This document shows, piece by piece, positions 12,351 through 26,500 of a stretch of DNA of 64,000 bases; position 1 is the stretch's first letter; the number at the start of each line of letters is the position of its first letter. The stretch is from Mangifera indica (Eukaryota; Streptophyta; Magnoliopsida; Sapindales; Anacardiaceae), in assembly GCF_011075055.1 (NCBI RefSeq), contig NC_058140.1, forward strand, positions 15,129,945 through 15,193,944, written 5' to 3'. The notes beneath the pieces were generated by a model. That model made no database searches, was not told the DNA's origin, and saw only the letters and a list, made by a program, of their open reading frames with translations. The translations under genes were made by a program, and so were the position numbers.

Positions 12351-14550
12351 ATGCCGAAGTCAAAGCGTGACCGCGCAGGTCCTCCCTCGGACTTCCTGTC
12401 GTTCTTCTGTGTAACTAAAAATTCATGTGATTGATTTGATTTATAATGATTTTAAATGAATGAATTGCAGTTACTTTGTCAAAGACGAAGAAGAAAGGTA
12501 GAGAACACAAAGAATCGATCGTGAATTCGATAAGGGAAGCCGTGGAAAATTACAACTCTATTTATGTTTTCTCTTTTGAGAATATGAGAAATCTTAAGTT
12601 CAAAGAGTTCAGGGACCAGCTCAAACCTACCAGCCGGTTAGTCGATTGAACTTTTTTATTTTTAAGTTTTTTTAAGGTTTTGGTTCAATACGTTATCGTA
12701 TAAGCAAATGAATGATTTGTTATTGTTGATGATTTGTACAGATTCTTTCTTGGCTCAAACAAAGTTATGCAAGTAGCTTTGGGACGGTCAGTTGCCGATG
12801 AGATAAGGCCGGGACTTCATAAAGTTTCCAAGGTAAAGATTAGCTTTAGTTCTTAGGATTATTATTATGATTTGAAGAGTTTTTGTAATTATAAAGTAAG
12901 ATTGATTACTTGAGATGTTCGTTAAGTTGCATTTAGCTTTGGGTAGCAGTTGAGTTTTGGTTTGTTTTGACTGTTGATTAATTTGTTTCCTGTCTTATCA
13001 GCTGCTTCGTGGAGATGCTGGTCTTTTCCTTACAGATAAGTCAAAAGAAGAGGTTGAGAGGTAATTTTTCAGAGTTCTATGGATCTTGTTGGGTTTTTAT
13101 TTGCGGGCGTGTATCATTGATGGCAGTGATACTTTTTATGTATACTTAATAATCAAATCCATGGAAGATGTAAGCTTTGCTCTTTTGTTGATGATTTGAA
13201 TTGATCGACAAGAGTATAGCTGACGTATAGAGGGCATTAATCCCACTAGCTTATGTTGAACTTTACGACATGTGCTTGGAGGTCTTTTTACACCTTCTAA
13301 TTTAGGTTAAAATTATCTCATTGCATATTGTGTTACATCTGTATTTACAGTGTGCTGCATTTTTCACTGTGTTTATTTTTCTATTTTTTGCAGTTTATTT
13401 AATAAATATGAAGAATATGACTTTGCAAGGACAGGAAGCACTGCAACAGAAAAGGTTTGCATGAAGTTCTTCAAATCATGCATTTTAGTGTAAAATGCCA
13501 ACTCTTTAATGTTTTATTGATGACCGAGGAAGAATGATTTGAAGAATGAAAGATTTTTATATAAACACAACTTTTTTGTTGTTTATAATGCTACAATGTC
13601 ACCGACTTCATGCTTTTTCTGTTAGTCTGAAACATCAGACTTTGTTAGCATGTATGAGAATATATGATATACTTGTTTTTTTTTTTCTAGATTCATATAT
13701 TTTGTATGCTTCCAAAATTTTTTAGGTGGAACTTTTGGAAGGTCCTCTTGAGCAGTTCACACATGAGATGGAGCCCTTTTTGAGAAAGCAAGGGATGCCT
13801 GTTCGGTTAAACAAAGGTGAGCTTTATTGCTTTCTTTTAGCTGCCATGCCTCATACATTGAAAGTCAATTTTTTAATATTAATTTTATCTGTGATGCACA
13901 GGTGTGGTAGAACTTGTTTCAGATTTTGTTGTGTGTGAAGAGGGAAAGCCTTTGTCGCCTGAGTCGGCTCGTATACTGGTTTGTTCTGCACTTTTTGCTT
14001 AATTTTTAAGTATCATGGGGAGGCCCAAGTTGGCCTAGCGGTGTGTGCTTGATTATTGTATATAAATTTTCAAAATTTCATTCAGTTTTTGTGCTTTGCT
14101 GTTATTTTTGTTCAAGTTAATTAAAAAAGTAACATTTGTCAATGTGCTTTAAAGTATTGATTTGTGTATTCTATATGGAGTACGCAGATGTCCTTATCCA
14201 TGTAGTCAGTCCTAATAAAGCCATTACGGTATTGCAATATTTTATTGATCCATAGGACCAGAGCATCCTATTCTCTAGTTTGAAAGTATTGCAAACTTCA
14301 TAAAATTTTTGGCATGTTTGCACCAGAGAATGTTTATTGCTTCAATTCTGGGTTTGCCTTTGTAATTGTTATTCATTTTGGTTGTAATATTTCCTTTTGC
14401 TTAGAAAATTGAGCTGTTATGTCATCTTTGCAGCGGTTGTTGGGGATCAAGATGGCTAGCTTCAAACTTCACCTAATTTGTCGATGGAGTCCTGAGGATT
14501 TTGAGCTTTATAGGGAAGGTGTTGATGAATCAGATGTTGAATTAGCATAA
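12351..14550 (+). CDS. MRTO4: mRNA turnover protein 4 homologue, 60S ribosome assembly factor (uL10 family)
   Basis: Eight exons join without a frame break: 12351-12378, 12471-12636, 12742-12832, 13002-13060, 13394-13454, 13726-13816, 13902-13978 and 14434-14550. They give 229 residues ending TAA. The protein opens MPKSKRDR and carries the uL10-like blocks TLSKTKKKGREHK, YVFSFENMRNLKFKEFR, FFLGSNKVMQVALGRS, FTHEMEPFLRKQGMPVRL and a C-terminal CRWSPEDFELYREG. MRT4 occupies the P0 (uL10) site on nucleolar pre-60S particles until P0 replaces it in the late steps. It lacks the P0 stalk tail, as expected. The length matches plant orthologues such as At1g25260. All introns are GT-AG, and the tiny first exon of 28 bases splits codon 10. 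Confidence 0.96.
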
Positions 14551-15514
14551 TGGAATGGTTTAGGTTCATGTACAATTTGAAGATTCACATCTGTTGTCAA
14601 GTTATCTAGGCTGGGAATGCTGATATGATTGAACAATGCGGGTTTTGTACTATGATTTCCTAGTTATGTTGTGTGTGGGCTTTGCTATCTGTCCACACTA
14701 TTAGTAGAAGTTTTGATACCTTAATGTTGTGTTTAAGGCCAATTAGGATTGAGCAATACTATGTGTAATTCGGTTGAGTTGTTAAGTTTGGAGTTGAAAG
14801 ACTTTCCTGTTTCTTAAATGGTAAATCCTAGCTGCATGCCTTATGTTGAGAGAGACATCAAGCATGAGACAGCGAATGATGGGAGTTAAAAAAACTATAT
14901 TTGTTGGTAAAAATGTAAAATTGAAGTAAATACTAAAAAATATGGCGTTAGATAATTATATTTGAAGGTAAAAATTACCAGATGAGAGTGATCAAAGCAT
15001 AGAACCTGAATATTTGAAAAATGAAATTGAAGAACTATGTACAAGTTTCCAAAATTTTGGTGTTAATAGCTCCTCCCTTGTTGATACCATATAAATAATA
15101 CGGCTAAAGTTGATGGGAATTATTGCAGATTCTTCTCTACAGATGACATGCAAGAAGCACTCCCACACTATATCAGCTGACAACCCCAGATTACAGAAAG
15201 CTATAAAAACGATAACACCACCGTAAACTTTTTAAGATTAAAAAACATCCCATTCCTGAATTTTAGTATAATAATATTACGTGTATAAATAATATATATA
15301 ATTTTATACAAAATAATAATGCCACTGTACGATTAAATAATTTTAAATTAAAAATAAAATAACATCTAATAATAAAATAATATATCATTATTTATGTAGA
15401 TAAAACCTCAAGAACACACTTAACCTTATGATGAGTATTATTATTGTTTTGATTTGATTAAGGATTATTATAATATTTAATCATGGCATAAATTACTATT
15501 TTACCATACGAATG

Positions 15515-15587
<73 letters not shown>

Positions 15588-16326
15588 TTAAGAGGTTAAA
15601 CTTTTTTTTTTTTTTCTGTAACAAGAGATCTTGTTTTGATAGACCAAAACATTGAGCCCTACATTGTGATTATCCCTTTTACTTGCTTGTGAACAGCCAT
15701 GTAAGGGAGTCAAATTTTTCTTTTTTCGTTCATCTGTAAAACTTAAAATATAGTCTTATTTATGGAAAAAAATCACAGAAATGTTTCCTCTCACAATGAG
15801 AAAAAGATGACCACATCTAATTTATTCATCAAATAGCTCAAAGAAAGAAAAAAATTCAGATGCTGAATTTATATGTACAAGTATCCATCTTTTGGTTAGC
15901 AATTTATGATGCTAGTTCATATTCCATTCTGCATGACATGTTTTGCTTTCCACCAAAAATTGCAGATATACAGGGAGAACCTTCATATTATGACACATAA
16001 ATCACTACACAAGATGAAGATTCTTCTAAAATCTGCAAAGAAATTTGTTCCCTTTGGGAAGAACATACCTCATGTTCACGTTTGATATGGCAAACACTTA
16101 AGTGAGCTGAGTGGCCTGCCATCTTTTTGGCTTTGACCTGGTTCTACTTCATTTACACTTATGTTGATTGACTACTAGAAGCTGAACAGGGAAAAATGAA
16201 AAACTGGAGAAACTTTTTCGCAAGAGTTTCTGCCATTCCCTCCAGAATAAAACTCGGTGTTCTAATGTCATTGTGCTTTATGGTGAAAAACCGTTTAGGG
16301 TTATTAGGAGAATGAGGTGTGTGTTG
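14551..16326. other. Convergent 3' region of MRTO4 and the Pro-rich membrane protein gene
   Basis: Contains the MRTO4 3'UTR, an AT-rich repeat fragment around 15260-15410 of the small repeat family described elsewhere, a (TA)n tract at 15519-15585, and what is probably the 3'UTR of the minus-strand gene from 16326 downward. No coding potential was recognised. Confidence 0.5.
15519..15585. repeat. (TA)n microsatellite
   Basis: About 33 uninterrupted TA units. Confidence 0.95.
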
Positions 16327-19300
16327 TCAGTATGACAAACAAAGGATATAAAAAAAAAGGAGTCCAGAAAATCCAAATAACCAGATCTCCTTGAAGAAAC
16401 GACCAACCGCTGAAGCTGCAAAAGCACCACCAAGAAATTACATTCTGCACAATTAGATGTACTATCATTAAGGCACAAGCAAATTCAACAGTATTTTGCT
16501 CTGCCAGCAACTGTATAAACTTTGTACTTGTTTGGTTACTTCAGCTTTCTGAGCTGCTGCTTAGAAAATTCTCTTACTAGACCCTAGGGTTTTCAAAATT
16601 CAAAGCAAGAAACTGGTCATTGCAGTTTATCAGCAACGAAACTTAAAATGATGAAGTTTCTCTCCACTAAGAGTATGGTGGAGGGAGCCTCAGTGGCATT
16701 CTAGGAATCAAAATACCGAACCATCAACAACAGGAGCACCTTGCCAAGGACTTCCTATAAACATCGAAGAAAGAGAATGCCACACCCAACTCCCAAAATG
16801 AATTTAATAAAAACAAGCATTAAAATTTATTTTAAAAATCCACATCCCTAAATTATTCAGGTTCAGTATGCCCATCTGCAATAAGAGAGAAGTTGAAGCT
16901 CTATGTACAATAAAAATGTGATGAATTTGCTTAACTAAAAAGAGAGTTTTTAAAAACACTAGAAGCAGCTCCAGGAATCAATCATTTAAGATATAACCCA
17001 TTAACTCCATAGACATTACCCTCCAGTGCTAAGATAACAGAAAAATATACCAGTGAAAACCAGAAAACAAGTTATCAGTACCTTAGATGCAGAGATTAAA
17101 AATATAGAAGACAAATACCTAAGAACTAGGTGCCATAGAGAGACTAATCAATATGAAGAGTAAAGCTAAAGCTTATTCAAGTGTATAGATAGACCTAACT
17201 GCCAAACAGAGAAAATTACAAGACAAAAAACAATTAAGCAATACAGGAATTGGAACCCACAAAATATTAATCAACATACTGTGTGTAATAAAAATTAGGT
17301 AAGGATTTAAGAAAGCAGAGGAGGCTTCTCACAAGTTCAAAGAACAAGCCATTGACAAGCAAAAGTTTATCCCAGGGCATACATACTAAAAGCTCAATCA
17401 GCATATGCCAGCAATTGGTTTTATTTATTTATTTATGGTTCATAACAAAGTTTTCTACCTTAAAGTTACATACGGCAAGAGTTAATGGTAAAGCCTATAA
17501 CTTATATTAATATATATTACACAAAACCCACAGTTAATAATAAAAATTCCTAAGAAATTGACATACTTATTGACAACGAAAGAGGATAACAGTCTCTAAT
17601 ATTTAGGCCCAAAAGCACAATGAATACAGATGGTTTGAGATACTACACCATCAGGAAGACTTCTATTTAAACAAAGATTATGTTACAGTTTATATTTGCA
17701 TGGCCAATTTACATAACTAGATTAAGAAAAAGAAAAGGAAAATAAAACAATTTAATATAAACGTTAACACTATCTAATGAACTTAGGTGGTGTTAAATAC
17801 CGGCTTTGATGCTCTTCATCATTTTCAGATGATAATGATAATGAATTTCATATATATTACATCATAAAAGCACCAAAAGTGTTTAATGTGAGCTGGCCCT
17901 AGAAACCGTATTATGACATTAAGCAAATCATCACAATAGAGAGGCAGGAAACAGTAACTTACACGATGGAGATGGTGCAAGTGATGGGGAGACTGAGGCT
18001 GTTGCACTTCCCAAGTCATGGCCTGGACTAGAACCATAAGATACTGCAGGCAATGGTGACAGACGAGGAGCCAACTGTGGTGAACGCACTGGGGGTGAAT
18101 GAGCAGGGTTAGGATTAAATGTTTGTGAAGAGCTTGGAGGAAAAATGGGACGATAACATGGGTCAGTAACTGCAACTGAAGGTGCAGGAGAGGGGGCACT
18201 TTCAGGGCTTGGTGAATAGAGATCACCAGAATCAGGTGGAAAAGAAACTTCACAATTTAAACAGGGGGGATAGTGATTAACTTTAGGTGAGGGTGCTCGA
18301 GAATAATGAGAATGGGCAGGAGATAGGGAAATTGATGGTTCTGAGGATGGGGCTGGTGAAGGAGTTGGAGAAGTTCCATCAAGTGTACCATTCAAATAAG
18401 AAGATAAGACAACACTTCTAACATTACCAAATACTGAATTATTAAGGCCAAGATTCTTAGCTGGAGAGCCTGTGATTGTTTGAGCCAATTGCTTCAATCT
18501 CTGAGGCAGAAGGCTCCCCAGATCCGACAAGACTGAAGCCTGAAGTATGACTGGTGGAGCAATTGTGGAGCCCTCTGTGTTTGTTACTTGAACATACACA
18601 CTCTGCATCATATAGTGCGGGATGGCAAGAAGAACAGAGTACATGCAATTGTGCATAAAGGCATCAATCAGTTATCATATAACCTATATTTTGTACAACA
18701 CACCAGACCAGCAGGTTGAATGGTCCTCTCCTATTGTGTGTGAAATTTAATTAAAAAAATGAAGAAAAGGAAAAATACGAACAAAGAGGTTATTCAAGAT
18801 TTGTTATGTTTAGCATACAAATGCCATGATGCGACTCCAACATGCAGGAAATTTTTCCGATTAAGGAACTTCTTTCACATTTCTCAATAGATTAAAAGGG
18901 TATTACCGATTTTCAAGTCAGTTTTGAACATAGTACATAAATGTTTACAATATTCATGTAAAGGCTATTACTGACAACTATTTACCAATCAAAAGGCCGA
19001 AATGGATCTGGATCCACATTTTAGTACCCAACAGTAAAGAAAACTCCTAATTGCCTCTATCCCGTTTCTATATTTAAAAAAAAAAAAACATAATGCATTT
19101 GAACAAGTACATATCAGCTATAAATCTTATTTCCATTTCTATACCTGATGATAAGTAGACCCATATATAAATGGAAAATTATTAAGTATAACAAAACAAA
19201 ACCCATCCAAAGCACAAATAGTCACAAAAAGCTACATGCTAAAAGTTGAAAGAACCGGTGATTTACCTCATGATAATTCAGACGCAATCCAGACTTCAAC

Positions 19301-21502
19301 TGATCCCTCAACTCAACAAAGTTGGCCTCTATGTCAGATATGGAATTATTAAGAGTAAAATTAAATAGAATCTGTGGCATCTGCCAAATGGAAGTAGCTT
19401 GCAGAGGAATTACAGTGATCCCTCCCGTAAACTTCAAAATCTGAAACATAGAAGGCTGCCCGAAAATTGACGTTGTCAAAGTCAGATTGGATTGCTGAAG
19501 GAACAACTCAATTAAAGATGATTTAAGCACACTTAGGTACACAGGATTTATTGGAGCATTTATTGGATCAGGAAGAACACCAAATACCACATCAGTCCAA
19601 TTTGAAGCACCTGATTGATGCATAGATAGGATAGCCACCTGTAGAGAATAATTGATGAAGCACCTTTTATACCAATCTTTTACCATTTTAAAAATTAATT
19701 TAAATAAAAACATAAGAAAGAAAAAACTTGAATTGAAACCTTTGCATCTGGGACACCTATTTCCTCATAAAGATCGTACTCTAATCTTTCTATATGTGGA
19801 ACAAGCTTTGAAACTGGTATCTCCAATCTGAAGTATGCCTGAACTGTTGCTGTAAACAATGGAATGACAAACACATAAGAACCAGCAGCAAATGCACACC
19901 GAAGACTAACTCATCTTAAAATGAAACTTGACAAGTTTATCTGAACATGCAGTTTGGAAACTAACCCATAAAGCACATATTGCTTTCAAATCTTTGCAGG
20001 CAAATATAGAATTTTTCACAAGACAAAATGTACAGGAGATTTTATACTATATCAAATATCCATTTTTTACTAATAAATGGTCTCCTTTCTTAATATCATA
20101 GAAACATTTTCATGTATTCGAATTTTCCTAGAAAACTGAATGAAAGGAAAATCTATTTACAATTATAGATTTATTGGTGTTAAAGTTGCGTTAGATGATC
20201 AACACTTAAAACGGATCCAGCAACTCCACAATTATATATGAAAAAATAGAAAGATGACCATATATTTTAGGTATTGCTGAAGTTCAACACGAAGATCCAC
20301 ATAGTAGAAGAGTTCAGAGAAAAACAATTATGATAGACAGATGAAAGCAACTTTAGTTTTTATGTGTTTCCGGTATTCTCTAACCAGATTAACAACAAAT
20401 GTGTACAAATACAGACACCAGATTTTCCCACACAACAACAAACTAATTCCTTATTTGACAGGAAATTCCAACATTCACTACAAATGCTTGCTAATTTATG
20501 ATATAACAGAAAATAATTGTACACAATAACAATTCAAGGCATTTGAAATTTAATTGTTTACTTCAACCAAGCTAAAACAAGTTAAAATCTTCCAGCAGCA
20601 ATAAACTGTAATGATTGCTCAAAAGAGAATATATCACGGTCAAGATCACACTTATACGGGCCTTGGTAACCAACCAGATACATTGAAACTATCCAAAATA
20701 ACTCCACCCAAGGAACACTTAATCCAATAAAACTTATGCTAAAAACCAAAGCCCCGCCTCCCCAAACTTGTTGAACAAATTAATTATAGAACAACAAAAG
20801 CTCACAACCCCCCGGCCAAATAACCCTGTAGTAAATATACAAGAAATCACAAGTCGATGAATCAAAGGCTGCAATAATAAAAACTCAAGTCAAGTGTTAC
20901 AACAAAGTTCATGTCATCAACTCAATATCACAAACAATTATCCAAGTATTAATATATGCATCAGCCAACAGTTAAAGCATCATTAAAAAAGAGAGAGAGA
21001 GATTAACTGCATAACAAAGAAGTCAAGTACCAAATACCCAAATTGCTCAAAATATCAAAAGCACCACAGTACTCAAAGAAATATTTTCTTTTCCGCCAAT
21101 AACAACCAAATTAACACATACACGGAAAAAAAAAAAAAACACTAACAACAAAACAAAAAAGAAACCCAACTCCACTATTCAACAAATATTTCGCAAAATT
21201 ACAACACAACCATTTGCTCAGATAGTGAAATTTTAAAAAGAGAGAGGAGACTGCATACCACTGAATTTAATTGCATCTTTCGCATCAAACCCAGATAATA
21301 AATTGTGAAAGGGAAGGATCCAGAAGATCCCGGAGAGAAAAACAGATAAACTGAAAAGTAAAACAACGACGCATTTGAGACTAAACTCCCGTGAAATCAC
21401 TGAAAACAATACCGAACATCTCTCACAGCAGAACCCAGACGAAGGCAAATTAGAATTGTCAAGAGACTGGCGTTGGGGCAGAGTTCGGTCATTTTTCCCC
21501 AT
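16327..21502 (-). CDS. Membrane-anchored Pro/Ser-rich protein of unknown function (DUF7036-like)
   Basis: Five minus-strand exons: 21502-21259, 19849-19740, 19638-19267, 18602-17963 and 16415-16327. They sum to 1455 bases, 484 residues plus TGA. Residues 41-63 (CVVVLLFSLSVFLSGIFWIL) form one membrane segment near the N-terminus, preceded by a short polar tail. Residues about 80-310 form a conserved region with LEYDLYEEIGVPDAKVAILS, NWTDVVFGVLPDP, SSLIELFLQQSNLTLT and QVTNTEGSTIAPPV. A Ser/Pro-rich arabinogalactan-like stretch follows (SPTPSPAPSSEPS, SPSPESAPSPAPS), then a hydrophobic tail (IWLFGFSGLLFFYILCLSY). I recognise it as a plant protein annotated as hydroxyproline-rich glycoprotein or DUF7036; the domain name is from memory. 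The last exon was chosen for its strong TGCTTTTGCAG acceptor, correct phase and hydrophobic ending; it is the least certain part. The layout suggests a secretory or cell-surface protein. Confidence 0.85.
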
Positions 21503-22227
21503 TGAAAGAGCATCTGGGTTGAGCTTCTCTCAGTAGTCGGATTAAAAACAAAGAAGAAGATGGAAATGAAAGACAAGGGTTAATGGTGCACATATGACGA
21601 ACAAAACAGAACCAAAACTCCCCTCTTTCTCTTCAATTCTCCAGAAATTATTGTTTTTTGGTGGTATTACTCTATTATGGCTACTTCTACAATTAGTTGT
21701 GCCAAGTTTAAGTAAAAACCAAAAAGAAATAAAATTCAAACAGAAGAGCCACTTTAGGCTGCAGTGATTGAGTGGTGAATTTATTCTCTCTCATTTTTAT
21801 TTTTTTTAAATTTATTAGGCTACCCAACTTTGAGGAGAAGCAAAGGCCAAAGCGTAAAAGATAGAAAAACAGAGCAATAGTGAAGAGTCTTTTTATTTTC
21901 TAGTGATAAATCGATTTCAAAATTTTGTTGGTAATGTTATCTTATCAATTTGATATTATTACAATTTTAATAGATTAACAATAAATCGTATATTTTTTTT
22001 CATATAATATATTATAGTATAATTAAATGATTTTGAATTAAAAATAAAATAATATCTAATTATATAAAAATACATCATTTATATATCTAAATTGTATAAA
22101 AAATATATATATATATATACGTAACATTGTTTATAAATTAATATGTGAAAAATCATACTAAATAATCTGTTTTACAGAACATTAAAGAATTTGGGCAATA
22201 GCAGTTGATGTCATCTATAAATAGTAA

Positions 22228-22372
22228 TTTTATACGTATTCACTTAGAGTGTATACACATTTATATATATATTATACGATTGAATAAAATTTTATTTTTA
22301 ATTTAAAATTATCGTATCATACAAAAATATATATATATATTTATACACTCAAAATAAATATACATATTCTTA
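22228..22372. repeat. Small AT-rich palindromic repeat, copy 1
   Basis: The left part (ACGTATTCACTTAGAGTGTATA) is roughly inverted at the right end (TATACACTCAAAATAAATATAC), around a core of TTTTATTTTTAATTTAAAAT. This core recurs throughout the window. Confidence 0.6.
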
Positions 22373-23228
22373 TTCATCTATGAGAATCAATTAAGATATT
22401 TATTCAATCCTTTTGTATGTTTAATAATAATAAATAAAACTATATGTAAATAATTTTTTTATATAATTTAAGTACATAAATAATAATATTTTACATAATT
22501 AAATAATTTTAAAATAAATATAAAATTAGATTTTATAAATTATGTATTTATAGTTATGACAATGTTCCATTGATTAAAAAAAAGAATATATTAATGTGGT
22601 TGAAATAGTGACTATAAATTTAGGAAGATCGTAGGTTAGGCAACATGCTACCTTCACCATTGGTGAATTGTCCAATCGTAGCTTGCATGAGATAATTCTA
22701 GAATAACATTAAATTGAAAAAAAAGATATTATTATTAAATATTATTTTATATAATTATATAATTAAATATTATTTTATTTTTAATTAATATTAATTTATA
22801 ATATTAAAAGTGGGGCTTGGTTGGAGTTTGTTCACCTCCAAGTTATGGTGCCCGCCCATATCTAAATCTTTTAAAAATAAAAAGTAAGTTTTTTTTTTTT
22901 TTTTAAAAATAACTTGTAAGAAGTGATAAGGAATAAAGAAATAGAAGTCAAATGTTGGTAAGACTCTTCAATTAACTTAGTGTTAAGTTAGTGACTAGAA
23001 AGAAAGAGAAATTCCCCCGTTAACACGCATACCACCAATTAGAGGGATTTTATGTTATTTTTATTATTATTATGTTTAGAGATTAGATTCTCTTTAATTC
23101 ATTAAACATTTTGCTTATAATTGTATACAATATTTCCAATTATCTAATTATTTCAAACTTAATCTCAAGGTAAATAAAGAAATTTTTTCATAATATTGTT
23201 TTTTTTTTTTAACGCTACTATTGAATTT

Positions 23229-23392
23229 ACAATAAAACTATATATATTTATTTTTAGTATAAACTAATATGTGTTATCATGTGATTGAATGATTTTGAAT
23301 TAAAGATAAAATAACATCCAATCACGTGATAACATATATAAATGTATACCTATTTGTATACTTAAAATAGAAACGCATAATATTACTCTTGA
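23229..23392. repeat. Small palindromic repeat, best-preserved copy
   Basis: Arms at about 23268-23292 (GTGTTATCATGTGATTGAATG) and 23312-23336 (inverse: CATCCAATCACGTGATAACA) flank a 19-base core, TTTTGAATTAAAGATAAAA. A shared outer end, GTATACTTAAAATAGAAAC then CATAATATTAC, recurs in other copies. Confidence 0.65.
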
Positions 23393-23411
23393 ATTTAATA
23401 TACTTTTATAT

Positions 23412-23530
23412 AATTTTCTTTTGAGTAATACTATATGTATTCACTTTGAATATACAAATGGGTATATATTTATATATCATCACGTGATTAAATGTTATTT
23501 TATTATTAATTCAAAACACTCAATCACATC
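23412..23530. repeat. Small palindromic repeat, adjacent copy
   Basis: Begins GAGTAATACTATATGTATTC, the inverse of the right end of the copy 20 bases before it. It then repeats ATCACGTGATTAAATGTTAT and the core TTATTATTAATTCAAAA. Confidence 0.55.
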
Positions 23531-26500
23531 ACCCGTTTGATCGAGTATGCTACCAATAAATTTTTACCTCTTATTCTAGTGTGTGCTTCCGGAGGAGCAC
23601 GATAATATATATATATATATACATATAATTTTATTATTATTATTTATTAGCATTTTCCCTGACACGTTAATATGGAATCAATAAACAGAAAGTCGTTAAA
23701 GATGGGAGTGATGAGAACAAATCAAAAGACAGAATATGGTTTGAAGTACTATGATTTCATTTCTTCCCTTAATTTTTTGTTACATTTTTTAAACCAATCA
23801 TAATAAATATAAAGTTAAAGATTATTGCAATTAATGTCAATCAGCAATAACAAAAGTGAATATTTGACAAGGAGGGTGAAAAAGTTAAAACTCCTAATGT
23901 CCTAAATCCTAACCCTAAAGTAAATATTCCTTTTGTGTTTTATATTCATTTTAACAGGAAAATTTATCTGTATTTATTGGATGAACAAATTTGGTTGAAT
24001 AAATCAGGGTTTTACAAATATAATAAATGTTCGAATCTAAGTGTTTTTTCTAAAAATTTTAATATTTTACCAGTTTTACAAATCTATAAAATTTTTGTAT
24101 TTTATCTCTTAAAAAGGCAAGAACACCATATTTTATTCCTTGTAATTTCCTCAACTTTGGTAGCTTGTACTTTTATTCTCCATTTAATAGACCTGAAGTT
24201 TAGCATCCAAGTGAAATGCACCTTAAACAAGACAAAAAAATTTAAAGATCACAAAATGAAATCATACACAAAAGTGATTTGCATACTTTTTTCTTATAAT
24301 TTTGTATATAAAAAGTGCCTTTTTTTTTGTAACAAAATAAAAAAAATTAAGTGAAAATGAATGATAAAGCCAAATACTTTTAACTTATTTTTTCTTACTT
24401 CATATATATATATATATATATTTGTAATTAATAAACTATAAAGAGATTTAGAGGATATCCATTTGGAAAGGTGTATTACATTAATACATCAAATCTAGTT
24501 ATTTGAAAAAAAATTGTTGATCATATTATCCTAATAAAATGGTAGATAATAATGTTGCAATTATTATCTCATATCTATTGACGACAAAGATGACATGTGA
24601 ATAAGTACATTTCGAAATTGTTCGTCTTTTTTCATCATTTTTTGAGTAAAAAAATTTTTATCCGTATTTTGAGTTAACTAATAGGTAGATAACATAATTA
24701 GTCATTGTTTGTCGTTTGCATTATTAATCACATTGTTGCTATGAGTTTGTCTAAATATAATTGCACAAAAGTTTGGATCAATGGTCGTTTACAATTTATA
24801 CAGCAAGTCTACACTTGAGTAAGAAAGTTAGTCAAAAAAGTTATGGATTATGTATAATTATGGGACTTTTACTTCTTGAATTACAATTTTGTTTCTTTCA
24901 TCCATCAAACACACAAGTTTGGCTATTTCTTCTGGCCCCTTAAAGATGGAAGTCATATTCGTTACTCACCATTTCTTTCTCTCTAAATTCTTTCCGAAGA
25001 CAGAAGCCTGTATAACATGATTATGGGCATAGATTTTGGATTCTCACTTTGTTTTATTTTTGTTAAGATATGAGAAATAGTTGAATTTCATTCAAACAAA
25101 ATTGAAACTTTCCTTACTGTTGCAAGAACAGTTAATAAGAAGAGCTATTATCATCAGGTAGGGGTAAGTAAAATACCCAATAGAAGTTGAAATTATGAGA
25201 TACCCAATTTTTTACTTTGATTTCTCATTGAAACTGACCGATCTTAGATAGGTTTTGGTTTTAATTTTAGTAAAATTTATTGGTTCTGATTCTGGTTATA
25301 GTTTTATTTTACTTGTAAGGAACCAAATCCAAACCACAGTTAAGGTATCTGACCCGGTTTCCTTTTTTTTTTAAGAAAAAATTTGTTTCTGCCCGGTTTA
25401 TCTGGTGATTAAGTCTAGAAAATGTTATACAGAGTAGTTGAGGGAGGTAGAACTCCTTGGGCGAATTTTAGACTTTCTGTTCTGTTGTTGAGAAAACGTG
25501 GAAGGACAAAGAAGGTTTAAGTTTTGAGTTTGAATTATCTAAAATTTAGCAGAATTACAATTTTTTAAACATAGGAGGGTATTGAAGCTTTTGGCTAATC
25601 ATGCTCCACCAAAGTCACTTGTTTCGTAATTACAAATATTTATTTATTTATATATTTAAAATATATATACATAGTTTTATATTTTTTTAAGTTAAAAAAA
25701 CTTTATGTTATTTAATTTTTTAAAATTAAAGTAATTTCAAAATTGATGGTTAAAATGCATTTTTATAAACTTTGTAAACCGTGATAAATATTATTTTTCT
25801 CATCATAAATTCTCTAACAATTTTTTTATTAAATTAAAATTTTTGTTGTTATGATTTATAAACCTTTTTTTATCTTTTCCTTGATAAAGAAATAAAGACT
25901 TTGTCTACTTGTTAAGGATGTGAGATGACTAAAGAGAGAAAAAAATGTTAGAAGAAAAAGTCCCCCTCATTAGACACGATAGTCAAAGAAAAAAGAAAAA
26001 ATATTAAAAATATTGAGAGGGCAAAGGGAGAATTACATTTCAAAACTAAAAAAATTAAAATTTTTAATTTTTAAAATAAAAAGATATAATAAAAATATAT
26101 TTTTATTATTATTATTTATAAATATAATAAAATATTTTAATAAAAATTGAATAACCATAAATATTTAAAAATTTAAAATCTGTATAGATAGTGATTGAGG
26201 TACGAACCAAATCTTGAGCGAAAATAAGTCTTTGGGCCAAACATATTTCATACAAGAGACAAATTTGCATCCGAGTCAGCGACACCATTAACAAAAGCCT
26301 TCCCTCAAGTTTGACACTCTGCACTCATTCACACAGTTCTCTCCAATCATTCCACTCATATCACCGTTGATCACACACTATCGAGATCGGTAGAACGTCT
26401 GTGTTACACGTGTCATTTTTCCAGTACGCGGATCACACATAATTAACATTAGTTTCTGCACTAATACAAACAAAATTACCGATATTATATAATTTTAATT

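Noticed and set aside
17783..17822. Alternative last exon of the Pro-rich protein ending SRYLTPPKFIR
   Set aside because: No pyrimidine-rich acceptor in the needed phase; the exon at 16415-16327 has a strong acceptor and a sensible hydrophobic ending.
23935..24354. 139-codon open frame
   Set aside because: Low-complexity AT-rich translation (Lys, Phe, Ile, Tyr) with no domain, no GC rise and no splice context.
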